DNA from: Methylobrevis albus
GTDB taxonomy: Bacteria; Pseudomonadota; Alphaproteobacteria; Rhizobiales; Pleomorphomonadaceae
Assembly: GCF_015904235.1 (NCBI RefSeq)
Contig: NZ_JADZLT010000056.1
Location: 261,049 to 325,048 of the forward strand
Direction of reading: 5' to 3'
DNA: 64,000 bases
The notes below the pieces were generated by a model. The model searched no databases and was not told where the DNA came from. It worked only from the letters and a program-made list of their open reading frames with translations. A program made the translations under genes and the position numbers. Positions 27,340 through 38,913 of this stretch are shown piece after piece. Within the stretch, counting starts at the first letter, position 1, and each line of letters opens with the position of its first letter.

Positions 27340-27972
27340 TCAGGCGACGTCGGCGGCCGAGTTCACGACCTTGCCAGCGAGGCCGTAGGCGATCGCCTCG
27401 TCCGGACCCATCCAGTAGTCGCGGTCGGTGTCCTTCTCGATCCGCTCGAGCGGCTGGCCGGTCGCAGCGGCGAACATCTTGTTCAGGCGGTCGCGCATCT
27501 TGATGATCTCGCGCGCCTGGATCTCGATGTCGGTCGCCGGGCCGCCGGCACCGCCCGAGGGCTGGTGCAGCAGGAAGCGGGTGTTCGGCGTGCAGAAACG
27601 ACGCTCGAGCGGCACCGAGACGTAGATCAGCGCGCCCGCGCTCGCCACCCAGCCGGTGCCGATCATGTTCACCGGCGCCGGGATGAAGCGAATCATGTCG
27701 TGGATCATGTCGCCGGACTCGACGTGACCGCCGGGCGAGGAGACGATCACGTTGATCGGGTCGTTCGACGCCTCGGCGAGCGCCAGCAGCCGCGCCGTGA
27801 CGTCGCGGGCGAGATCCTGGTTGATGCCGCCGGTGATCAGCACCGTGCGCGACTTGAAGAGATACTTGTCGACCTGCGGCGCCGCCGCCTCTTTCGCCTT
27901 GCCGGGCTTGTCCTCGTCCTCTTCGTCGTCGAGGCGGGCGGTCACGTCGGCGGGATATGCCTTGGAGATCAT
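27340..27972 (-). CDS. ClpP-like serine protease with acidic N-terminal extension
   Basis: A 210-residue protein of the ClpP fold with a complete catalytic triad: Ser111 ([13 protein letters not shown]), His136 ([10 protein letters not shown]) and Asp185 ([10 protein letters not shown]). The [17 protein letters not shown] segment is the ClpP handle. It differs from housekeeping ClpP at the N-terminus, which has a charged stretch ([14 protein letters not shown], residues 15-28) where the pore loops normally lie, and no clpX or tig gene is adjacent. It may be a second ClpP that forms mixed or separate barrels. The ATG at 27972 has AAAGG 5 bases upstream; GTG 28053 or ATG 28044 would lengthen it. 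Confidence 0.85.
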   Translation of the reverse strand: MISKAYPADVTARLDDEEDEDKPGKAKEAAAPQVDKYLFKSRTVLITGGINQDLARDVTARLLALAEASNDPINVIVSSPGGHVESGDMIHDMIRFIPAPVNMIGTGWVASAGALIYVSVPLERRFCTPNTRFLLHQPSGGAGGPATDIEIQAREIIKMRDRLNKMFAAATGQPLERIEKDTDRDYWMGPDEAIAYGLAGKVVNSAADVA

Positions 27973-28329
27973 GAGAACCTTTCGAGCGTTCGGCGTGCCG
28001 CGCGGCGGAACCGGACCGTCGTTCCGCAGCGGCTTGATGTCCATGGGCAACACCGGATTCCCGGCCGAAGCGGCCCGGGGCCGGCGTTGCGTCGGCCGGA
28101 CACTATCCCAACTGCAGCGGCCGCGGCAACACGGGGGTAAATGCGGTGGTGCACCGGCCCCGATGTGGGGGCTCCGGGGCCGGCTGACCAGCCGCCCCCT
28201 CCCTTCAATCTGTGGGCATCGTTGCGGTGCACGCCCCGCGCACTGGCGCCCGGGCCGCGGCCCCGGCTATGGTCGGCGCCCGCGGGGCGAGCGCGCTCCG
28301 GGCTGTGACGTTGCGTAGACGGAGACCCG
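27973..28329. other. Divergent intergenic region, ClpP-like / HerA-like genes
   Basis: This 357-base gap separates two divergent genes and must carry both promoters. Part of it (27973-28053) may code for an extended N-terminus of the ClpP-like protein. I see no other gene, repeat or clear promoter boxes in it. Confidence 0.4.
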
Positions 28330-29880
28330 ATGAAGGTCGCGATCGACATGGGGACGACCGCTGCACTCGCCGGAAACGGCGCGGCGGCGGGGACGGCCGG
28401 GACCCCGGCACTGCTCGACCTCGAGGAACTGCTCGCGACTCGCCTGCTCGTCCAGGGCAACTCCGGCTCCGGCAAGTCGCACCTGCTCCGCCGCCTGCTC
28501 GAGCAGAGCGCGCCCTGGGTGCAGCAGTGCGTGATCGATCCGGAAGGCGATTTCGTCACGCTGGCCGAGAAGTACGGCCACGTCGTCGTCGAGGCCGATC
28601 GCGGCGAGGCGGAACTCGCCGGCATCGCCGACCGCATCCGCCGCCACCGCGTCTCCGTCGTGCTCAACCTCGAGGGCCTCGACGTCGAGCAGCAGATGCG
28701 CGCCGCCGCCGCCTTCCTTACCGGCCTGTTCGATGCCGACCGCGAGCATTGGTACCCGGTGCTGGTCGTCGTCGACGAGGCGCAGCTGTTCGCGCCAGCG
28801 GTGGCCGGCGAGGTGTCCGACGAGGCCCGGCGGTTGTCGCTCGGCGCGATGACCGACCTGATGTGCCGAGGCCGCAAGCGCGGCCTCGCCGGCGTCATCG
28901 CCACCCAGCGGCTCGCGAAGCTCGCGAAAAATGTCGCGGCGGAAGCCTCCAACTTCCTGATGGGCCGCACCTTCCTCGACATCGACATGGCCCGCGCCGC
29001 CGACCTGCTCGGCCTCGACCGCCGCCAGGCGGAGATGTTCCGCGACCTCGCCCGCGGCCGCTTCGTCGCGCTCGGACCCGCCCTGTCGCGCCGGCCGCTG
29101 CCGATCGCCATCGGCACCGTGGAGACGCAGCCGCGCTCGACCAGCCCGAAGCTGACGCCGCTGCCCGAGGCACCCGAGGATGCGCGCGAGCTGATCCTGA
29201 CCGCCGATCCGGCGGCGCCCTCGGTGATCCCGCTGCGCCGCCGCCCGGCCGCGCCGCCGCGCCCGACCGGCGACATCCTCGCCGAACTCAGCCGCGCCGC
29301 GAGCGAGCGCCACGAGGCCGGGCCGGCGCCCGCCCAGCCGGCCGTCGCCGTCGATCCGGCGCAGCGCGACGCGCTGATCGCCTCGGTGCTCGCCGAGATC
29401 CTCGAGGACCCGGACGCCGCCTTCCGCACCGACGCGGTGGTCTACCAGGACTTCCTCGTGCGCTGCCGTATCCGCCGCTCGGTCGGCGATCCGGTGACGC
29501 TGACCGAATTCCGCCGCAAGCTCGCGGTCGCCCGCGCCGGCGTCTCGGGCGACGCGGCGGCCGATCCGGTGTGGCAGGAGGCGCTGCGCCTCAGCGAGGG
29601 GCTGCCCGGCGACGTGCAGGGCGTGTTCCTGATGGTGGCGCAGGCGGCCCTCGTTGCGGCGCCCTGCCCGTCCGACGCGGCGATCGCCCGCGCCTACGGC
29701 AGCCATTCGTCGAAGCGCGCCCGCCGGCTGCTCGATTTCTTCGAGGAGCGCGGGCTGGTGGTGCTGCGCACCGACTTCTCCGGCCGCCGCGTCGTCGCCT
29801 TCCCCGACCTCGGCGTCGAGACGGCCCCGGGCGACCCGAACCGCCGCGAGGATCCGGCGGAGCGGCTGGCGGCGGAGTAG
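28330..29880 (+). CDS. HerA-like ATP-binding protein
   Basis: A 516-residue AAA-type ATPase of the HerA/FtsK-like superfamily. The P-loop is GNSGSGKSHLL (residues 43-53) and the Walker B is VLVVVDEAQLF, near 153-163. A following segment, DLMCRGRKRGLAGVIATQR, is typical of the DUF87/HerA group. The C-terminal 200 residues lack a known nuclease motif; the last 60 look like a winged helix (SSKRARRLLDFFEERGLVVL). Such proteins translocate on DNA or act with nucleases, but no NurA-like partner is adjacent. It is convergent with the RecD2-like helicase. Confidence 0.8.
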   Translation: MKVAIDMGTTAALAGNGAAAGTAGTPALLDLEELLATRLLVQGNSGSGKSHLLRRLLEQSAPWVQQCVIDPEGDFVTLAEKYGHVVVEADRGEAELAGIADRIRRHRVSVVLNLEGLDVEQQMRAAAAFLTGLFDADREHWYPVLVVVDEAQLFAPAVAGEVSDEARRLSLGAMTDLMCRGRKRGLAGVIATQRLAKLAKNVAAEASNFLMGRTFLDIDMARAADLLGLDRRQAEMFRDLARGRFVALGPALSRRPLPIAIGTVETQPRSTSPKLTPLPEAPEDARELILTADPAAPSVIPLRRRPAAPPRPTGDILAELSRAASERHEAGPAPAQPAVAVDPAQRDALIASVLAEILEDPDAAFRTDAVVYQDFLVRCRIRRSVGDPVTLTEFRRKLAVARAGVSGDAAADPVWQEALRLSEGLPGDVQGVFLMVAQAALVAAPCPSDAAIARAYGSHSSKRARRLLDFFEERGLVVLRTDFSGRRVVAFPDLGVETAPGDPNRREDPAERLAAE

Positions 29881-29907
29881 TGGGGGTTGGGGGGCAGTGC
29901 CGTAGGG

Positions 29908-30227
29908 CCTACCCCTCCCGATCCCGCTTCGCGGGTTCCGTGGGTGGGGCTACCCCTCCCGACCCCGCTTCGCGGGTTCCGTGGGTGGGGCCTACCCCTC
30001 CCGACCCCGCTTCGCGGGTTCCGTGGGTGGGGCCTACCCCTCCCGACCCCGCTTCGCGGGGCCACCCTCCCCACGAGGGGGAGGGATGAGGCGCGGCGCG
30101 TTTGCGGGGGGAATTGAAACGCAGCAGATTCGGCGCGGATATTTGAAAAACCACATATCAGTCAACGACATCCCTCCCCCTTGTGGGGAGGGTGGCCCGG
30201 CGAAGCCGGGTCGGGAGGGGTAGCCCC
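29908..30227. repeat. Tandem 42-base repeats plus inverted arms, family B
   Basis: A unit of 41-42 bases is repeated at 29908-29949, 29950-29990 and 29991-30032, and a fourth copy from 30033 runs into a different end. That fourth copy (30033-30087) is the inverted match of 30169-30225. The spacer between arms (30088-30168) is unusually AT-rich. The whole block fills the 375-base gap between two convergent genes. It looks like a palindromic element in which one arm has expanded in tandem. Confidence 0.85.
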
Positions 30228-30255
30228 ACGGCAAGGCTCCACCTGGACTAAACGA

Positions 30256-32454
30256 TCACCCCTCCAGCAACTGCCGCAACCGCGTCCAGCGCCGGCGCGT
30301 GCCGCGGCCCGAGACCGCGACGTCGAGGGCGCGGGGTTCGGCGATCAGCACGACCAGCCGGCGCGCGCGCGTCACCGCCGTATAGAGCAGGTTGCGCGCC
30401 AGCATCGGGTAGTGCTGGCCGCTGAGCGGGATCACCACGGCGGGATATTCCGAGCCCTGCGCCTTGTGGATGGTGATCGCATAGGCCGGGAGGAGCGCGT
30501 CGAGGGCGCGGGTCGGATAGTGCAGCTCGCGGCCGTCGAAGTTCGCGACGACGTCGTCCTGCTGGCGGTCGATGCGGACAATGCGGCCGAGGTCGCCGTT
30601 GAAGACGTCGCGGTCGTAGTCGTTCTCGACCTGCATCACCCGGTCGCCGACGGCATAGGCGGCGCCGCCGCGCTCGATGCGGTCGGCGGCGTTGGGGTTC
30701 AGCAGTTGCGCGAGCTCGACGTTGAGGTTGCGGGCGCCGAGGATGCCCTTCTGCATCGGGGTCAGCACCTGCACGTCGCGCATCGGGTCGAGGCCGAAGC
30801 GGCCGGGAATGCGGCGGCCGACGATCTCGCGGAGCTTGGCGAGGCCGTCTTCGGGGCTCGACATCGGCACGATGTAGAAGTCCGCCTCCTCACCGGCCGG
30901 CGTCGCGATCGGCGCCTCGCCGTGGTTGATGCGGTGGGCGTTGACGATGATGCGGCTGGATTCGGCCTGGCGGTGGATCTCGGTGAGGCGCGCCACCGGC
31001 ACCGCGCCGGACTCGATCACGTCGCCGAGGATGCGGCCCGGTCCGACCGAGGGCAGCTGGTCGACGTCGCCGACCAGCACCAGCGCGGCCTCGTCGGGCA
31101 CGGCGGCGACCAGCGCCGCCATCAGCCCGGCGTCGACCATGCTCGCCTCGTCGATCACGACGAGGTCGGCCTCCAGCGGATTGCCGGCGTTGCGGCGGAA
31201 GTTGTCGGTGCCGGCGTCGATCTCGAGCAGGCGGTGGATGGTCTTCGCCTCGCGGCCGGTCTGGTCGCTCATCCGCCGCGCGGCGCGGCCGGTGGGGGCG
31301 GCGAGCGCGATGCGGGTGCCGCCGCGGCCGACCAGCGACAAGAGCGCGTCGAGGATCGTCGTCTTGCCGACGCCGGGGCCGCCGGTGACGACCGAGACCT
31401 TGGCGCCGGCGACCAGCGCCAGCGCCGCGCGCTGCGAGGCCGACAGCACCACGCCGGCGCGGCGCTCGAAGGCGGTCGCCGCCTGGTCGAGGTCGGCGCC
31501 GCTCCACGGCAGCGACCCGGCCGAGAGCGCCTTCAGCCGCTCGGCGACCATCGCCTCGGCGTCGGCGAGGCGTCGGCCGAAATAGCAGGTGGTGCCGTCG
31601 ACCACGGTCTCGACGACGTCGCCGGCGGCGACGGTCTCGGCGAGCGCGGTGCGCACCAGCGCCTCGTCGACGACGAGCAGCCGCTCGGCCTTCTCGACGA
31701 GGTCGCCGCCGGGGAGACCGGTGTGCCCGTCGGCGGCCGCGTCCTCCACGGCATAGGCGATGCCGGCGCGCAGCCGGGCCGGCGCCTCCCGGTCGAGGCC
31801 GAAACGCACGGCGATCGCGTCCGCGCCGGTGAAGCCGATGCCGGGCACGTCGCGGGCGAGACGGAACGGATCGGTCTCGACGATGGTGCGCGCCTCCTCG
31901 CCGAACTGGCGATGGATGCGCACGGCGTCGGCGGTGCCGATGCCGCGCTCCGCGAGGAAGACCAGCAATTCGCGCAGCGCCTTCTGCTCGGCCCAGCCGC
32001 GCGCGATCTTCTGCGCCGCCGACTTGCCGACCCCGGGCACCTCGAGCAGCCGCATCGGCGCGGCGTCGATGACGTTGAGCGCCTCGGCGCCGAACGCCTT
32101 GACGATCCGCTCCGCCATCGCCGGACCGACGCCCTGCACCATGCCGGACGCGAGGTAGCGGGCGACGGCCTCCTTCGCCGTCGGCGGGCGCGTCGCGAGC
32201 CGCTCGGCCTTGAACTGCAGACCGTGCGCGCGGTCGGTGACCCAGACGCCGACTGCGTCGAAACTCTCGCCGGGGGCGATCTGCGGCGCATGGCCGACGA
32301 GGCTCACCGGCTCGCGCCGGCCGGCGACCTTGACCTTCAGCACCGCGAAGCCGTTTTCGGGATTGTGGAAGGTGACGCGGTCGATCGTGCCGCTGAGGCT
32401 GGCGGCAACGCCGGCGCCGGCCGGTTGCAGAGCGGTGGGATCGGGATTCGCCAT
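30256..32454 (-). CDS. RecD2-type ATP-dependent DNA helicase
   Basis: A 732-residue superfamily 1B helicase moving 5' to 3'. The N-terminal third has OB and helix-hairpin-helix-like segments (MRLLEVPGVGKSAAQKIARG and ARDVPGIGFTGADAIA), as in RecD2 proteins that work without RecBC. Helicase motif I is GGPGVGKTT near residue 355, motif II is VVIDEASMVD, and the C-terminal UvrD_C_2 region has YAITIHKAQGSEYPAVVIPL followed by LYTAVTRARRLVVL. No recB or recC lies nearby. It is probably involved in repair or replication-fork processing. Confidence 0.92.
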   Translation of the reverse strand: MANPDPTALQPAGAGVAASLSGTIDRVTFHNPENGFAVLKVKVAGRREPVSLVGHAPQIAPGESFDAVGVWVTDRAHGLQFKAERLATRPPTAKEAVARYLASGMVQGVGPAMAERIVKAFGAEALNVIDAAPMRLLEVPGVGKSAAQKIARGWAEQKALRELLVFLAERGIGTADAVRIHRQFGEEARTIVETDPFRLARDVPGIGFTGADAIAVRFGLDREAPARLRAGIAYAVEDAAADGHTGLPGGDLVEKAERLLVVDEALVRTALAETVAAGDVVETVVDGTTCYFGRRLADAEAMVAERLKALSAGSLPWSGADLDQAATAFERRAGVVLSASQRAALALVAGAKVSVVTGGPGVGKTTILDALLSLVGRGGTRIALAAPTGRAARRMSDQTGREAKTIHRLLEIDAGTDNFRRNAGNPLEADLVVIDEASMVDAGLMAALVAAVPDEAALVLVGDVDQLPSVGPGRILGDVIESGAVPVARLTEIHRQAESSRIIVNAHRINHGEAPIATPAGEEADFYIVPMSSPEDGLAKLREIVGRRIPGRFGLDPMRDVQVLTPMQKGILGARNLNVELAQLLNPNAADRIERGGAAYAVGDRVMQVENDYDRDVFNGDLGRIVRIDRQQDDVVANFDGRELHYPTRALDALLPAYAITIHKAQGSEYPAVVIPLSGQHYPMLARNLLYTAVTRARRLVVLIAEPRALDVAVSGRGTRRRWTRLRQLLEG

Positions 32455-32648
32455 GCCGCGTTATAGCGCGAAACCGCGCCGGGGCGACCTGCGAGAACGG
32501 CGTCCGCGGTCGGTGAAATCGCCGCCGGATGGTGTTATGACGAGGCCCCGCGGAGGGGTTTTGCCCTTGAACCGCCGCTTTCGGCCGTTTTCGTCGTCAC
32601 ATCGCTTTTCCCGTAGCGCTTTTTCTTCCGCATCCGACAGGAGCCGCA

Positions 32649-34211
32649 ATGACTGCATCCGTCAACCGCCGTGACTTTCTCGCCGTGCTTGCCGCGCTGG
32701 GCATCCAGTTTCCGCTCGGCGCCTCGGCGGCAGCGACGGGGGTGAAGCTCGGCGACCAGGTGCCGTTCTCGTTCGACGCGCTCGTCGAGCAGGCCCGGGA
32801 GACGGCAGCGCGCCCCTATGCGGCGCCGCAGACCCGCGCGGCGGACGTGCTGGAGACGATCGACTACGACAATCACTGGAAGATCAAGTTCCGCGCCGAC
32901 CACACGCTGAACCTGCCGGGCGACAAGGCGCCGATCCGGTTCTTCCACCTCGGCCGCTATTTCAAGGATCCGGTCGGCATCAACGTCGTCGACGGCGAGA
33001 CCGCGCGGCCGGTGCTCTACGGACCCGACTATTTCGACATGCCGTCCGACAGCCCGGCGCGCCAGCTGCCGACCGACATCGGCTTCGCCGGCTTCCGGGT
33101 GATGGAGCCGGGCGGGGTCGAGCGCGACTGGCTCGCCTTCCTCGGCGCCGCCTATTTCCGCACCTCCGGCCCGCTCGGCCAATTCGGCATGTCGGCACGC
33201 GCGGTGGCGATCGATGTGGCGCTGCCGAAGCCCGAGGAGTTTCCGCGCTTCACCGACTTCTGGTTCGCGCCCTCGTCCGCCGGCGACATCACCATCTACA
33301 TGCTGATGGACGGCCCGAGCATCACCGGCGCGCTGAAGATGGACTGCAAGCGCGAGAACGGCATCGTGATGGACATCGCGGCGCGCTACTTCGTGCGCAA
33401 CGACATCGACCGGCTCGGCGTCGGGGCGCTCACCAGCATGTTCTGGTACGGCGAGACCAGCCGTCGGCAGGCGCGCGACTGGCGCCCCGAGATCCACGAT
33501 TCCGACGGCCTGTCGATCTGGACCGGCGGCGGCGAGCGGCTGTGGCGGCCGCTGAACAACCCGCCGCAGGTGATGACGTCGAGCTTCGTCGACAAGGACG
33601 TGCGCGGCTTCGGCCTGATGCAGCGCGACCGCAATTTCGAGAATTACCAGGACGACGGCGTGTTCTACGAGAAGCGCGCCAGCGTCTGGGTCGAGCCGGT
33701 CGGCGCCTGGGGTGACGGCGCGGTGCAACTCGTCGAGATCCCGACCGACGACGAGATCCACGACAACATCGTCGCCTACTGGGTGCCGGCGAAACCCGCC
33801 AGGGCCGGTGACGCCGTGCCGCTCGACTACAAGGTGCACTGGCTGATCGACGAGCCCTACCCCGCCCCGATCGGCCGCACCTATGCGACCCGCGCCGGCA
33901 TCGGCGGCGTGCCCGGCCAGCCGCGCCCGCCGGGCGTCGTCAAGTTCTCGGTCGATTTCGACGGTGGCGACCTCGGCAGTTTCACCGCCGAGAACGGCAT
34001 CGAGGCCGACGTCACCGCCTCGAAGGGCATTGTCTCGGGCGTCTACACGCTGCCCGTCGTCGGCACCAAGCGCTGGCGCGCCTTCTTCGACTTCACGGCG
34101 AGCCCCAACGACGCCTCGCCGGTCGACATGCGGCTCTATCTCAAGCGCGAGGGCGTCGCGCTGACGGAGACCTGGCTCTACCAGTACCACCCGGGCGCGC
34201 TGGTGCCCTGA
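32649..34211 (+). CDS. opgG: Periplasmic glucan biosynthesis protein (OpgG/OpgD family)
   Basis: Shapes the backbone of osmoregulated periplasmic glucans. The 520-residue product has an export signal with a twin-arginine-like NRRDFLAVLAALG (residues 6-18) ending near ASAA. The large beta-sandwich domain follows: QARETAARPYAAP, DYDNHWKIKFR, FFHLGRYF, FGMSARAVAID, EFPRFTDFWF, LTSMFWYG, RDRNFENYQDDGVFYEKRAS and YWVPAKPA, all typical of MdoG/OpgD. The C-terminal Ig-like domain ends with the frame. The twin-arginine signal favours OpgD-like export, but the two paralogues cannot be separated with certainty. No opgH is adjacent. Confidence 0.9.
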   Translation: MTASVNRRDFLAVLAALGIQFPLGASAAATGVKLGDQVPFSFDALVEQARETAARPYAAPQTRAADVLETIDYDNHWKIKFRADHTLNLPGDKAPIRFFHLGRYFKDPVGINVVDGETARPVLYGPDYFDMPSDSPARQLPTDIGFAGFRVMEPGGVERDWLAFLGAAYFRTSGPLGQFGMSARAVAIDVALPKPEEFPRFTDFWFAPSSAGDITIYMLMDGPSITGALKMDCKRENGIVMDIAARYFVRNDIDRLGVGALTSMFWYGETSRRQARDWRPEIHDSDGLSIWTGGGERLWRPLNNPPQVMTSSFVDKDVRGFGLMQRDRNFENYQDDGVFYEKRASVWVEPVGAWGDGAVQLVEIPTDDEIHDNIVAYWVPAKPARAGDAVPLDYKVHWLIDEPYPAPIGRTYATRAGIGGVPGQPRPPGVVKFSVDFDGGDLGSFTAENGIEADVTASKGIVSGVYTLPVVGTKRWRAFFDFTASPNDASPVDMRLYLKREGVALTETWLYQYHPGALVP

Positions 34212-34237
34212 GGCGGGCGGGGGCGGAGATGCTGCTG

Positions 34238-34354
34238 CCCCCTCATCCGCCCTTCAGGCACCTTCTCCCGCGAGGGGAGAAGGGCGTCCCCGCATTCGCC
34301 GCGCCAATCCCTTCTCCCCTTGCGGGAGAAGGTGGCCGAAGGCCGGATGAGGGG
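34238..34354. repeat. Inverted repeat pair, family B-like
   Basis: Arms 34238-34284 and 34309-34354 are inverted copies, starting CCCCTCATCCGCCC and ending GGCCGGATGAGGGG, with inner CCTTCTCCC palindromes. They fill the 153-base gap between the convergent opgG and glgB genes and could form a two-way terminator. Confidence 0.8.
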
Positions 34355-34364
34355 TCTCTTCCCG

Positions 34365-36566
<2,202 letters not shown>

Positions 36567-36974
36567 CGGACGTATTCCTCTTGTCGTTGTTTCTCCGATC
36601 GTTGCCGCAGCCTACACCGCGGCTGCACGGCTCGCACGATCGATCCGCACGATGGGCCGGTCGGTCCCGGCCGGGGTGCGACACCACGGCCAGAACTGTC
36701 GCCGCATTGTTCGCGTAGCACGGTTCGAGCGCCGACCTGAGCGGCCGGATGGCGCGACCCCGCCTCGACCGGAGAGGCTGTCGACAACGGCGATACATCG
36801 CAGGCGCGACGGCATGCCTATTGCGTTGCAGCACGCTGTCTCGGGTATAACGGCGAAGGGGTGGGTATTCGTTCCGGCATAGCTCGTCGAAAGATGGACG
36901 GGCGCCTGCCGGTCCGAGACGGTGCCTCCCCCGCCCGGTGCGGATGGCTCGATCCTGGTGCGAGGTACAGCAAG
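36567..36974. other. Divergent intergenic region, glgB / HTH-like gene
   Basis: A 408-base gap that must hold two divergent promoters. A TATAAC at 36846-36851 is a possible -10 box for the rightward gene, but no well-spaced -35 is seen. A GTG-initiated frame continuous with the downstream gene runs from 36861; its first 38 residues look non-conserved. No other gene is supported. Confidence 0.4.
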
Positions 36975-37397
36975 GTGGCGGAGATCGCGGCGACGGACGA
37001 CGGCGTCCAGCTCTACAAGGCGGTGCTGCGCGAGGTGCTGGAGCGCCGGCCCTCCGGCATGCGCCAGCGGCTCGCCGAGGCGCTCGGCAAGACGCGCAGC
37101 TTCGTCAGCCAGATCACCAGTCCGAGCTACAACACGCCGATCCCGCCGAACTGCGTCGAGACGATCATGGCGACCTGCCATTTCACCGACGGCGAGCGGG
37201 CGCGCTTCCTGTCCGCCTATCGCCGCGCCCACCCGCGCCGGCTCGACCGGGTCGACGGCGTGGTCGGGGGCGCGATGCGCCGGATCGAGCTCACCGTGCC
37301 CGACCTCGGCTCGCCGAAGGCGAACGAGGCCTTCGACCGCCTCGTCGAGGCGACCGTCGACCAGCTGCGGCGGGCGTCCGAGCTGAAGGGCGGCTGA
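36975..37397 (+). CDS. Small putative DNA-binding protein, conserved hypothetical
   Basis: A 140-residue soluble protein. Residues 8-60 look like a helix-turn-helix (QLYKAVLREVLERRPSGMRQ, then RLAEALGKTRSFVSQI), where LGKTRSFVSQI resembles a recognition helix. After it come PIPPNCVETIMATCHFTDGERARFLSAYRRAHPRRL and an amphipathic C-terminus. Similar proteins occur in other Hyphomicrobiales as I recall, without assigned function. The GTG at 36975 is preferred because conservation should begin at AEIAATDDGVQLYKAV; 36861 would add 38 residues. It is divergent from glgB and convergent with the monooxygenase. Confidence 0.65.
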   Translation: MAEIAATDDGVQLYKAVLREVLERRPSGMRQRLAEALGKTRSFVSQITSPSYNTPIPPNCVETIMATCHFTDGERARFLSAYRRAHPRRLDRVDGVVGGAMRRIELTVPDLGSPKANEAFDRLVEATVDQLRRASELKGG

Positions 37398-37433
37398 GGC
37401 GCAGATTGTCGCCGGTTCGCCCAGCCCTCACGC

Positions 37434-38756
37434 TCAGGCAAAGTGACGATTGGACGGGCGCGGCAGGCCGAGGCTGTCGCGCAGCGTCGTGCCTTCATAT
37501 TCGGTGCGGAAGATGCCGCGCCGCTGCAGCTCCGGCACCACGCGGTCGACGAAGAGATCGAGGCCTTCGGGGACATAGGGGAAGACGAGGTTGAAGCCGT
37601 CGCTCGCCTCGGTCTCCAGCCACTCCTCCATCTCGTCGGCGATCGTCTCGGCGGTGCCGACGAAGGCGAGGCCCGCATAGCCGCCGAGCCGCTGGGCGAG
37701 CTGGCGGACCGTGAGGTTCTCCCGCTCGGCAAGCTCGATCACCCGCTCGCGCGAGCTCTTCGACTGGTTGGTCTCCGGGATCGGCGGCAGGGGGCCATCG
37801 GGATCGAACGCCGAGGCATCGACGCCGAGCGAGATCGACAGCGCGGCGATGGCGCTGTCGGCGTGCACCAGCGCGTCGACCCGCGCCCGGCGAGCCTTCG
37901 CGTCCTCCACGGTATCGCCGACGAAGACCATCGCGCCGGGCAGGATCTTCAGCCCGTCGCGCGGGCGGCCGAGCCGGTCCATGCGGCCCTTGACGTCGGC
38001 GTAGAAGCTGCGGCCGTTCTCGATGGTCGAGGAGGCGGCGAAGACGACCTCGGCGGTCTCGGCGGCGAGCTGGCGGCCGGGCTCCGACGCGCCGGCCTGC
38101 ACGATCACCGGCCAACCCTGCACCGGGCGCGCGATGTTGAGCGGCCCGCGCACCGAGAGGAACTCGCCCTTGTGATCGATGCGGCGCATCCGGTCCGGGT
38201 CGAAGAACAGGCCGCTCTCGACGTCGTGCAGGAAGGCGTCGTCGGCGAAGCTGTCCCAGAGGCCGGTGACGACGTCGTAGAACTCCCGCGCCCGGCGGTA
38301 GCGTTCGCCGTGCTCGACGTGTTCGTCGAGGCCGAAGTTGAGCGCGGCGTCCGGGTTCGACGTGGTGACGATGTTCCAGCCGGCGCGGCCGCCGCTGATG
38401 TGGTCGAGCGACGCGAAGCGGCGGGCGATGTGGTAGGGCGCGTCGAAGGTGGTGGAGGCGGTGGCGACGAGGCCGATCCGCTCGGTGACGACGGAGAGGG
38501 CCGAGAGCAGCGTGAACGGCTCGAAGCTCGTCACCGTCTGGCTGCGCTTCAGCGCCTCGATCGGCATGTTCAGCACGGCGAGATGGTCGGCCATGAAGAA
38601 GGCGTCGAACTTGCCGCGCTCCAGCGTCGTCACGAAACGCTTCATGGCGGCGAAGTTGAAGTTGGCGTCGGGCCAGGCCCCGGGATAGCGCCAGGCGCCG
38701 GTGTGAAGGCTGACGGGCCGCATGAAGGCCCCGAGTTTCAGCTGCCGCCGCGCCAT
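37434..38756 (-). CDS. FMN-dependent monooxygenase, NtaA/SnaA/DszA type
   Basis: A 440-residue luciferase-like TIM-barrel monooxygenase using reduced FMN. Typical blocks are LKLGAFMRPVSLHTGAWRYP, FDAFFMADHLAV, EPFTLLSALSVVTERIGLVATASTT, RFASLDHISGGRAGWNIVTT, and WPVIVQAGASEPGRQLAAE. Relatives attack sulfonated, sulfur-containing or chelator substrates such as nitrilotriacetate. The ATG at 38756 gives the usual length. It lies 157 bases downstream of xoxF on the same strand. The nearest flavin reductase gene in the window is at 5391, so no dedicated partner is adjacent. Confidence 0.9.
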   Translation of the reverse strand: MARRQLKLGAFMRPVSLHTGAWRYPGAWPDANFNFAAMKRFVTTLERGKFDAFFMADHLAVLNMPIEALKRSQTVTSFEPFTLLSALSVVTERIGLVATASTTFDAPYHIARRFASLDHISGGRAGWNIVTTSNPDAALNFGLDEHVEHGERYRRAREFYDVVTGLWDSFADDAFLHDVESGLFFDPDRMRRIDHKGEFLSVRGPLNIARPVQGWPVIVQAGASEPGRQLAAETAEVVFAASSTIENGRSFYADVKGRMDRLGRPRDGLKILPGAMVFVGDTVEDAKARRARVDALVHADSAIAALSISLGVDASAFDPDGPLPPIPETNQSKSSRERVIELAERENLTVRQLAQRLGGYAGLAFVGTAETIADEMEEWLETEASDGFNLVFPYVPEGLDLFVDRVVPELQRRGIFRTEYEGTTLRDSLGLPRPSNRHFA

Positions 38757-38913
38757 GTGCCGATCTCCGTCCGTTGCCGTCACCCGATACCGTTCGGGGT
38801 TCCGGCCGGCGGCCGGACCATCCAGATAGGCAGCCTTCCCGCACCTGCGAAGGGGCTTGGGCGGAGAAATCCACTGGTGAAGTAGACTTTCTTGAAGCCA
38901 TGCCAATGGCCCT

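Noticed and set aside
29908..30060. CRISPR-like array
   Set aside because: The 42-base units are directly adjacent with no spacers between them, and no cas gene is nearby.
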